The notes beneath the pieces are model-generated. The model saw nothing but the letters and a program-made list of their open reading frames with translations. It was not told the DNA's origin and did no database searches. A stretch of 41,206 bases of DNA from Apostichopus parvimensis (Eukaryota > Echinodermata > Holothuroidea > Aspidochirotida > Stichopodidae): assembly GCA_000934455.1 (NCBI GenBank), contig KN889899.1, forward strand, positions 4,973 through 46,178, written 5' to 3'. Numbering within the stretch: the first letter of the stretch is position 1; the number at the start of each line of letters is the position of its first letter. This document shows positions 12,801-24,800 of this stretch, one piece after another. The position numbers were made by a program, and so were the translations under genes.

Positions 12801-15800
12801 NNNNNNNNNNNNNNNNNNNNNNNNNNNNNNNNNNNNNNNNNNNNNNNNNNNNNNNNNNNNNNNNNNNNNNNNNNNNNNNNNNNNNNNNNNNNNNNNNNNN
12901 NNNNNNNNNNNNNNNNNNNNNNNNNNNNNNNNNNNNNNNNNNNNNNNNNNNNTGATATGTGGAGTGTTGCTATGGAAACTCTCCAAGAGGTGAACATAGT
13001 TCTTTAAGATCTCCATGTGACTGAATCTGAAAAGATTGGGAGAAAAAACTTGTCAAAGTTGAGTTGATTATGCTCCTGACTTACTACATTTAGAATTAAG
13101 CAGATTATGTGGAATATCTGTAACAATGCATGCATATGAGTGCAATTCAAATAATTGCATAAATGCAATACAGTACTTCAAGGATTTTTTAACTGTTTAT
13201 GGCACAACAAATTGCCTCAGAAGTTTAAAATCTTAGAGGTGTTTGCTATCCTTCTCTTGGGTTGTAGTGTAAATGAAATTAATATTTTGGGAAAATTAAA
13301 CACTGAACTTCCAAACATGTGTGTTTTTTCTTCAAAATGTGGTTCCAAACCAATCAAACAACCTGTGTTATTAAAGTGGTGCTCGAAATCTTTCAGTAAG
13401 AGAACATTCCAAAACAAACATGCACAAATGAACCATTCAAAACTATTATTTTCTTTTTCGTATCAAAATGTAGCATGCTTACTGGTTCACATAAAGTCCA
13501 AACACAAACTCTTCTTCGGTCCTTGTTCGATTCTCTTGCTCCAGTTCATCTTCTTCTTCTGAAATGAAGGAATAAATAATTCCTTCATTTAAATTTATAC
13601 ACAGTAGCGATAATCTTGGAAATGTCAAGAAGGTATTGCCTAGACCAGGATATATGGCATGACTGGAGGCTATAGCTTTGAAATATCGTCCAAGTAGCCC
13701 CCGGCAACGAAACAGAAAGGGGTTCAGAGCACAAAACCTGGTAATGTTGATAAATTCTTTTCTCATTCAAAATTGAATTCCCATTTATATTCGTCCTTTC
13801 TTGTTATCATCAGTTGCTCACATCTTATCGTGTTTATTTATACTTTGGAAAAAAAAAAACTATGGCAGACATCTTCTTTGCAATCTGCATGACAATAAAC
13901 ATTCAAAGTAATTGACAATCTGGTTCCGAGTTATAACAATATTACAACTATAAGTCTATCTTATCCAATATCCATTCTTTGCATTGAAGAAATACAAGTA
14001 GCAAGACTGCTTGCTTACTTTGTGTATTGATAGAGGTGTTGTTTAAAGGGTGTGAAGACTCGCGCACAAAGAAACGTCTCATGCTGGTAATTTGACCTAG
14101 TTTCGAACGAGGTGTAACAGAAGTGTTAGACACCACCATCGATCCGAGAAAATGCACACACTCAGCTTGCTACCATCGGTAATTAGACACTAGTTTACAG
14201 TCAGTACATACAGCTGCGGTCAATACCCACAGCACAGTATACAAACGATACAGCGATGGACATCTCAGGTCCAGCTAAAGATAACAAGGTATCACGTTTC
14301 ATTACTGTACTGTCTGCATTTTGTAGCGACACGAACAAAACGTCACTTGCAAGCAACGGAAAGTTAACTTTTTCAGATGGCCGCACGCGGTTTGGGGCGA
14401 GTCTTCAATGCCTTTTAGGAGGAAGCCTGGCCCTGAAATTCTGGTTATTTACTGCCTAAATGCCATGTGGATCTCAACATTTGCCTGTATAGGAACAGAA
14501 GGAACTGGAATTTTCCTGCCAGTAGACATAGAGGACATAAACACATAGTATTGTTAGTTAAAAATCATCAGTCTTAAGAATCGTTATGACTTCGGTACCT
14601 ATTAACATAAGCCTCGTATGACTGCTTATTATCAGCAAATATTATTGGGCTGCTCATGAAAGCCTGCACATTTATTAATATGTGTTGTATATTCAGGAAA
14701 ATGCCTGTGAGAACTTGATTTTTAGCCAGTAGATGCTATAAGCACTAAAATTGTGACATTCTAGGCCGGGAAGCGAATTTTTTTTCCCAAACAGGTTTGC
14801 AATTGTGTGTAAATAGTCGTTCATGATTGGTCGGAAAAGTTACGTCATCACCATAGAAACCTTCACTTCGAGGTTCTGCATCCATTTGTTGCAATGAAGA
14901 TACACCCGTTCAAAATTACCCGTAGCTTTTCGTACATATATTTAGATATGTTTGGAATTGGTTTAGACATATTTAGCACACTAGTATTTTATGATCTACT
15001 TTGATCGAAGTTTTCTGTGAAGGCATTAATCGATAACATCGCACAGTGAAAGTTTCATACAGGGTGCATCACACATGCGCTGTAGGCCTATATGTATTAT
15101 AACTCTGTACACAGTGCAGTGACGGAAATATATCATACTATACACTATACTGTTTTGCGTATATTCACTCAAGACTCATGAACTCGCGTCGTGAAGTTGC
15201 TTTTAGTGTAGGCCTACCCATTCCACGAAACGAATTCTGATTTCAATAGAACGGTTCACGAATTGTGGATCACGTAAACACGAACCAAATAGAATGTAGC
15301 GTATGTATCATACGTGAGGTCAACATGTAATCCAAGCATTAAAAGTAAAGTTAGGGCGTTTGAAGGGAAACCCCTTAACTAGACTCAATCAAGTGTCAGT
15401 GTGTAACTCAGTATATGTCTTCGAACTTCCAAGCGATGGTCATTATTGATGCTGACGTCACGAGCAATCTGATTGGCTGAAAACTCCTTAATTGCAAACC
15501 TGTTTGGGAAAAAAAAATTCGCGGCCGGGAGGCCCTTATTAATATCACAACCATGAATACAGTATTTAAGAAAACACGGAAGCTCGCAAAAAAGTAAAAA
15601 CAAGAACAAAATCAACAAGCTACATACCATCATCCAGCTCATCGTCAACAGGATCCTCGACTGTTGCAACTGGGGAATCCTCTACAACTGAAATTGTAAA
15701 AATAACCATCTTTTTAAATGTGAAAAAATGTTATAAATGTAATTTGAAAGTTACCATAGCAACAAGACTCAGAGACAGGGTTAAAGTAAAAAAAAAAAAC

Positions 15801-18800
15801 ATGAAAAGAATTTTTCCACTTTATTTTGATGCTAAAGGTGTCCAAACAAATGATTGCAGTATATTGTGGGGGTTTTATTCCTTTTGTTTATGGTTGGCCA
15901 AACAAGTTCACCATCTACTCATCTACTCATCTGCTTTCTATGACAAGGGAACGGCCATGCTGTTGTACATTTTACTTGTAGTATTGTCGTTGAAAGAGAC
16001 ACTGAGACAGGTTCCATTAGTTTAAGGAATTCTTGTATGTATTTCGTGTTTGCTACTTACAGCTCAGGAATTTAAGTAAGGATACACACAACTAAAACCT
16101 ATACCTATACAGCTATGTCTAATAATAAGCACAACTTGCCACATTACTTAGGCAGTACTTGATGTAAACTACTAGCCATCTGCCGGAGAACCTCTAAAGC
16201 TAATTATGGCCGTCTGAACAGAAATACGGTTGTCTTGGACCACAATTAAAAATTTGCCGAGGCTTAAGTTATCGACTGTTTACAGGTATAATAGCCTGAT
16301 TTGGACTCATTAGTACACCAAGCTTTCTTAGGTACTGAGCATGTCACCTATTGTCAATAAACCAATCGTAAAAAAACAATTGTAAAATATAAACCAATAA
16401 AAACCAATTGTCATTTATAGCCATTGATCACCTCTTCTCGCACTTCAGTTAATTGCACCTACCATTCAAATTTGTGAAGTGAATTTCTCTCAAGGCCATG
16501 AACTCATCTTCAGGTGCTAGTTCTGCAGCACCAAAAACATCTCCATCTGGCCACACTTCCCTGAAGATGAAGGAAAATAGAGAAGTAAAAAAGCATCTAA
16601 GGAATTGCACTTTTAAATTTTCTACACTAAGAATCACTCATTTTTAAAAGAAAATACTGTTCGTTATTTTTATTACCCCTCATCAGCTGAGAGTCAGCAA
16701 AAAATATGAAATCATCTTAACAATTGAGAATAATGGACACATTTTTCTATGTTATTTCATGTATTCTGTACTATTTAATTACCAAAATGGCAGCAAAAGA
16801 GATGAACTAAAGTACAAATTTGTCTTTGTAAGTTCATGTTTCCTGTACTATTTAATTACCAAAATGGCAGTTAATTACCAAAATGGCAGGTAGTGACAGG
16901 TAATTACCAAAATGGCAGGTAATGGCAGGTAATTACCAAAATGGCAGGTAATGGCAGGTAATTATCAAAATGGCAGGTAATGGCAGGTAATTACCAAAAT
17001 GGCAGGTAATGGAAAGTAATTACCAAGCTGGCAGCATGCATCAGTGACAGATCAGCTACAATCTCTTCAACAAGTCACATTCCTACATCTGACACATTTT
17101 GGTAATCTCTGAACAAAACTGATGACGATTTTGTCACAAATATTGTGAAGAAATGTTTCCTTCCTAAATATCGAATGGATAGTATCAGAACAATCGCATT
17201 CCAATGAGTTCAACATTATCATCTTGGAAGTTATAATGCGCTGTACGTATTATGGTGCACTCTGTGGGAAATTTTCTAAGATTGTACCGTTATGTAACAG
17301 GACGTACCTCACTAAGAATGAAATACATCCACGGCAGAAGTTAAATGTATATTAATAATAGTTTAAGGAATTCATTTGCCAATGAGTTAAAAATTTTCAT
17401 TTTCAAAGTGGTATTTTAACATTTGCCATTATTGACTGCTACTGAAGGGGTCAGTGCATCAACTCACGTACGAAAGCATTCATATATAAATATGAAGAAC
17501 TACAAGAGACAGAAATATAAAATTACCACTGTACAGTAAGAATTCTCAATGATGCAGAGAAGTATCTCGCAGCAGGATGAATGTAACTCACCTTGCAGCT
17601 CTTAGAAGTGCAATAGCATCACCACCTTGTCCATTGTGTAAACATGTCTGGATACGAATCATAGCATCAGATCTTCAAACGAGATAACAAAAAGAATGGA
17701 CTTTTTTCAGGCCTAGAATGTCACAATTTTAGCCACTTGTTAAAAAATGCCAGTGCTTAAAAAAATCTACTGGACTGGCTAAAACCAAGCTTTCACTGGC
17801 ATTTTTCCTGAATTACAACTCACATCATTTACTGTACAGGCTTTTAAAAGCAGCCAAATAATATTTGCTGATAATAAACAGTAGTAATATAGGGATTACA
17901 GTATGTAAGGTACAGAAATCATGCCCATTCTTTTACTGACTACTGCTACCATGACAACTGTTACCATCTTTTTAGTATCTATATTTGGGCAAATTGCCAG
18001 TGCTTTTCTTTTCTTCTGGCAACGCCAAGATCCACTGACGGTATTGAACGACTGAAAAACCCAAATTTTCAAGGCCTGTTCTTATAATGCAGCAAGGTTT
18101 TAAGGAATTTACTTCCAGTATCTCTTTGCATTTCCATGGTAACATCTCAAACCATGCAAATAAAAAGAAAAGAAAACAACACCAATCCTAGAGTCTACCA
18201 TCACTGTGAGAGCAGATGTCAGAACGTTGGGAGAAGTTTCTAAAGCTAGTAACATTGAATCTATCCTTTCAAACTTAAATGCAATTGTACTGACAGTATG
18301 AGCAGCTTCATAGAAACAGGATATTCGTACTGCTGACACTGTCAGAACAAGTGCTCAGAAGCATAATTCGAAAGTATCACTTTCAAAACCTGTTGCAACA
18401 CGACGGAGGCAAATGTATCTAGTCTCCTTTAAGTATAAGAATCAGGGCAGTACCTATTTTCATTAACTGTTATCTAATAAAGAAGAACTCTGCCTCCTTG
18501 GACACAAATAAATGGGTTGTATCATTTCAAGAACCATGGTACTGTTTGCATATCACTTACTAGTAACACTTTTTTCTTTTGGGTAGGGGAAGGTGGGGGT
18601 GGGGGGTGGAGAATGTGGGGTGGGGTGGGGGGGTGGAGAATGGGAGAAACAGTCCTTTATCTAATCTGTCACTTTCATTTTTCCACTACATCAAAAGGTT
18701 CACAATTTATTGTTCTAGGGCCAGAGAAAAGACTTTTGTTAATATATATTGCAATACCATATCATATGCAGGGTGGGCTGGCAGGCCGGGCACTCAAGTC

Positions 18801-21800
18801 TCACGTCTTCAATAATTAAGAGCCCACATACCAGATTAGTGCAAGAATGCAGGCAATTAATCTTTTATGGCCAGATTTGACCTTAGTTACTCCAATCCAC
18901 TACAGCAGATTCTTGAAAACCATTTGTTCTACGTCACAGAATAAACAAAACGCTCACCGTTGTTCTTCCACAGGCTGTTCTGAGGCGGCATCAAAGGGGA
19001 TCACATTCTGTGGAATATCCTCTCGTTCTTGCAACATCGCAGACAAATCCCCGGCAACGGTATCCCAGCTTTCATTCAACTCTATCTCCCGGTTTTCTGC
19101 AGACTGGTTCTGACCTTCATTATTTTGCTTCTCTGCAGTTGGAAAATGAAACCAAATGAAATGGAATATTTACATTTCTGATACAAGTATTTCAAAAAAA
19201 TGGGACAATGTCATTCCATCTATATAAGACAATCTATCTGTATTTAAAAGTGTAACAATGCGAGTAGGATGTAATTCCTATTTCATTATTGGTGTAAATG
19301 GTAACTTGTTTAAGTAAACTCTTCCTTGAAATACGCATTTTAAGCACTAACATAATCACTAGCTCACAAACACACAGCTGGGCTAGGCATGGCTAAATAT
19401 TGCATCTGTAGGAAGATTCCTCAAGTTTTGCAACAATGCCGGGCACTTCACTTCAAAACTGAAAAGCAATAGCTATTTCCATTCCAAAAATTGTGATGTA
19501 ATGCAAGCTTTTTCTGCTTTTTGGCTTTACTCACAGACATTGTTGATATATTACCTGATAAGATACCTTCATATGCTGGCAGCAATAAAAACAATGAAAA
19601 AAGAAGAGAAAACCTTCCTGGTATATCAACATTCAATGTTACTAAATGGTTACGAACAGCGCCACCTATTGCTTGATTACCAAGATGTCTGTTGAAACGG
19701 CAAGCTAGACTCACAAGAAGCTGAATCCAGTCAAACTGCTACATATTCTTAATGTTCAGCAGTCAGAAATCAGCTTATACTTTACAGTGCTATTCTTGTA
19801 AAGACACATCTTTCTTTAACCATGCCTTGTTGTCATTAGGTCATATAATGATGAAGAGAGGTATCACGTTAGTTTTAAGACTTACTTTTCCTTCGTTTGG
19901 CCTTCTTTCTGGCTTTTTTCTGAAATAAATTTAAAATACAACCATGTCGTCAGTGAGTACTCATGTCTAAACACAAATGTAATGATGAGAACCTCTGTTA
20001 CTTTTAATAGACAATTGTAGTAAATTAATAATGAGGAGTTTAGTTTACTACAGACAAGAGTATCACTGTTACAGCAGTTCCTTTGATTAAGAAATATTAA
20101 ATCTCACTTGGGATCAAAATATGGGCTAAGCTGAAAGTCTTGTCGTTAGAATTGAAAGTAATCTCTTTAAGAAATGATGTGAACGAATTAACCAAACATT
20201 ATGTATTAATTTCTGTTGAAAATGTAAACTTCTTTGAATTTAAATCTGCTTTACATAATTACATGTGCTAAAGATGACCAGAAACATGGTTCTAACAATC
20301 CAAATCACAACGTCTCCAAAACCTGACTTACAAAGTTCACAATGTTTGTTAACAAACCTTAAAAAACACCAGATCAGCATTACAAAGTTTTACAAAGTGA
20401 ATCCATATTTCGCACAAGGTTAAAATATGAATGCTTTCTATGATTACCTGAACAACGATAGTTTTCTTCCCTTTACAATATTTCTCCAACATCTTCAGAT
20501 AAATATGGGTGGTGTCCACAAGATCAATCAGGAATGTCCTTTAAGAGATCAAAAAAAAGGGGAAAAAAAGAGGTGTTTGCGTTTCCATTTGCTTCGCTTT
20601 TATTACATCGTAAAACAATATTGAATTTCACAACAGATAATGTGTGTCAAACATAATTTACATAATATTTCTGAAAAATTTCTTTTGGGAATTTGATCGA
20701 TGGGTTTCAGTGTTTTGAATAGACATGAGTGATGAGGAGTGAAGGCCACAAAATCACTGATAAAATTGATTCAGGTTTATAATTGTTTAGCTTTCATTCA
20801 TTGCCGTACTTCAAGAAATAATCTTAAACTGTGTTGGTCAAGATTGTCATGTTTCTACGGTAATAGCTTTTGCGTCAAACGAACTTATCTTCCGCTATGT
20901 TATAATTTAGGTCAAACGAACTTATCTCCCGCTACGTCATACCTGGTATTCTTGATGTCTGTGTAAGTCTTGAGCAAGAGCAGTAATATCTCTCGATACT
21001 CTATCACGTAGAAGACGTTGCTCTGTATGACGTGAGAGGATTCTCTGACTGTCTCCTCAGGGTGGTTGGAGATCGCGTCCAGAGTTAGAAGGAGTTCTCT
21101 GTAAGTCTTCACAGCAATATGAAGTCTGTTCAAGAGAAGCAGCATACATTAGTAAGACATAAAATGCAGTGGAACAAGTGAACAATTAACAACAGATGAT
21201 TAGTGTTTCTACGTATTCCCAGACCCTTCCGCACACCCACTATGGTTTTCTGTCAAAAGTGAATCTAGGATGGCCGATATTTCAATCCCATTCCTAAAAA
21301 GTGATAATCTATGCCAAAGAGAACAAGGAAAAAAATCACCAACCATTTCTCACACTCTCTGAAACTGATAATACATGCAACAGCTGCACTGATTGTTGGA
21401 TTTGTGAAGAAAAAACAAAACCCAGCAGCCTTTCTACCTGTTTCATTACTTTAATTGCATCCTCTATACAAAACTATTAAATAACATGCTATTGAGAATC
21501 CGATAAACCTACAAACTTTAAATGCTGCTTAAAACACCTGTCATCATAGTCTAGTTTATATAAATCAAACATCATTTGATCAAAATTGAAATTGAAAAGT
21601 AAATACCTCCTTGCCCAGTTTTTCATTTCCTGCTTATCAGTGGTGAGCATCTCCACATACTTTAGAATCTGCATTTGCACATAATGAAATGTCTGAATGC
21701 TGAAGGTCTCGCTGAAGGAAAAGTGAAGTTTATATAGGACTTCCCATTTGAGCAAAATGAACAAAAGATTGAGATTTGGCTGACAGACAAATTGTCCACG

Positions 21801-24800
21801 ATGCTAAAATTTCAATTAAAACGGTGCCTTATCTGAGTTCTTAGTGAACAAATATGTCATAAATTCTGCCACTGCAGCCAGATGTAAGTAGCATCTTTTC
21901 TATTTGTTGCTTTTCCGGGAGTAAGTAACAAAGTTAGATTTTGTCTGATTGATCACTTCTAAGTGTGTTTCTGGAAAAATACTTGTGTCATATACAAATG
22001 TTGCTAAATCTGGTCAAACCATTGCTGACTTTAAAAACATTCTATGGCCCGAATTTAACTCATGCTCGTGACATTTTGTTAACATTTATGCAATTCCAGA
22101 CCACATATCAGTAATGTGCATGTTATCTCCTTATACAAAATCTTCAACCCCAACAAAACTTCACACACTGTCGATCACCACAAGCTTCTCTTTCGGGCCA
22201 ATAACTGGTGGACAAGCAGTGAAGCAAATGATAAATTAATCAGCAGTTATTTTTACGACGCTTAAGCGACCACAAATGTGGGGAAAACCCGCGAGAGCTT
22301 ATGGATTACACTTTTACACGTCAGGTGGCTTCCAATTCAACATTTGAACTCAAATGATTTGAATCTTTACAATTTAGAAAGTCATTTCATATGGGAACAC
22401 CGTGATTGCTCTTGGACGGAAAACCCACCTTACTATGACCCGCCTGGGGAGCGAACCCGGAACCTCCAGATTGCTAAGCCTCATTGCTTCAAATGCCACT
22501 GCCCTTTATCCACAGCACTGGTATAATGTATATGATGTATACACATACGCAGTAACTTTCATACTTTCCCTAAAAAGTAAACAGTCTTAGTGAGCCTTGC
22601 CAGTTGCCACATCTTATATGGTAGCTTTTAATATAAATTGAGCATACATTGGTCTTTTATCCACTTTCAAAGAGTGAACTCCATTCCAGTTTAGACTGGA
22701 CCTCAACAAAACACTATATTCTTTTTAGTGACTAAGGTGGATCCATGTACTGAGTGTAAAGTTAATTCAAGCTTTGCTTATGAAGTTTAAAAGTTTTCAT
22801 TCTTTGACCTTTGGTGACCTCAAATGACCTTTGAGTTGTTTTGAAAAAAAAAACACAGGGTACTTCTACTCACTAGTATGCATCCACATGCCACATATGA
22901 AGTTATCCAAGAATTGCTTTCCAAGTTATAGATTTTACAAGGTATTCAGACTTTGACCTCTGACAAAACGTAACCTTTGACCTCTATGTCTTACACTGTA
23001 TAACTACTTTTAGTATGAATATTAAAACAGCAAAGAAATTATTTCAACCAGTGACATCACACATCAGCTATTCAGTTGACCTCAAAGGATCTGCACTCTA
23101 TCATAATTGAGAATTCCGAGTATAATTCTGTGAAATTTCATAGTGGTGTTCAGGATGAAGTGACAATTACCCTAGCACTCCCAGTACCCAGTACATAGAT
23201 CAGGATGTGGTACGACAGGAATATATATCCAACAGGTATGAAAATGGAATATTCGCTATGTCACTCCATTGTTGGAATATAATTTAATCAAACCGTCAGT
23301 TTTTTCCTCACCTTACTAAGTCGACCTGACAATTATGAAGACGATTGAACTCCATGAAGAAACGCATGATCCATAAATAGTACGAGTCGTCGTTTTCTTG
23401 TGCCTTCTGATGCAAAATATGATCCTAGAAAGAGAAAGAGTTTCGTGAAAATACGGTGCAATGAACTAAATTTGGCCAATCCTAATCCACGTCTTCTTGC
23501 TGCAAAATATCGTTGTTGTGATCTTCCCATTCTGTGCTCAAAATGCTAAAAACACGCTTGTTAAAGTTAACGAAAATTTAATGACTTTCTCATGCTTCGC
23601 TTGACAACAACAGAGTGGTGTCATACAAGTAAACAAGCTTCCATATCGTTACTATAGTGAACTAGACTGACAGATCGTTTACTCTTCAAAGCATTCGAGG
23701 TACACCTTGAAACAAAGTCTGTGTGTACCATATAGGTATACGTACCATAGGTACCATATATCTAACATGGGTAAATATGTGTTTCTCAATTGCATAGCTA
23801 AGACTGAAATAAAAATGTCAACAGAACACACCAATTACAAGCTCTAGAAATTTTCCTTTTATCTTTTCAATACAGGTTCATCACATAGGTAGTATGTGTA
23901 TGAATAGGCCAACTGTAACATATGTAACATCAAAGTTGAGAATAGCTGGGGTTTTTTCTTCTTCCTAATTTACATTATCATTCCCAAGTTGGTTTTAAAA
24001 CAGTTTTGCCTCTGAATGTTGTATCGAATGTGATCTGTCTCCTAGATCTGAAATATTAGTCATGCTGAAACATAACCCAAAGAATGAAACACTTCTGTTC
24101 TCCTTCAGCTAAATATGATGATTTTAACCAAATTGCAATTTTACAGAGAACATTCTTCAATCCTACCTTCACATTGTACATCATGGGGTTGTAGCAATTC
24201 CCCAGAAAGAGGGAACAAAAATCCTTCAGGAAGAGTCTGATACTAAGTGTCGACCTACGGGTCACAGTCATGTCCTGCATTGGCAGACGATGCTTTGGTC
24301 GTTTCGCCGGAGCCTTGTCTAGAGCAAACGAAATGGAGTTGACATCCTTTGGAAGCGTCCGATGGTAAATAACATCATATTCACTGATGGATTTGAGGTT
24401 TTTGACTTGGAAGGTACCACCGAAACGAGAATGTCTGTCAGGAGTAAAGAAACAAGTACACTTGATATTGTAAACAAGAATATCTAGGAATTATGTAATA
24501 TATATATATTTTTTTCTTCAGACTTTGATGTTGGGGGTTTCATGTCTTTGTAGCTTGTAGAACAGGCTGTTATCATATACCATGTAATACTATGTGTTGT
24601 CAATGTTTATGTGCCAATGTGGCATAATCCAGCTAGTGTATAATGATGCTCAAAACAACCGTCAACTTCAATAAGTGAGAAACTCATGAATATTTGCGAT
24701 GGCCTAACATAAACAAATCCAAGCCAACTTAACTTGACACTGAAATTAATTGTTGTGTTGATGTATATTAAAAAAAGAAAAACCTGGGATTTGAAAAGGG

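Noticed and set aside
12030..13016. 328-codon frame through the N block
   Set aside because: The frame is open only because Ns do not give stops; its two readable ends are separate TIMELESS exons with splice sites between them.
16853..17034. CRISPR-like array
   Set aside because: Units are head-to-tail with no unique spacers, in an animal intron; it is a minisatellite.
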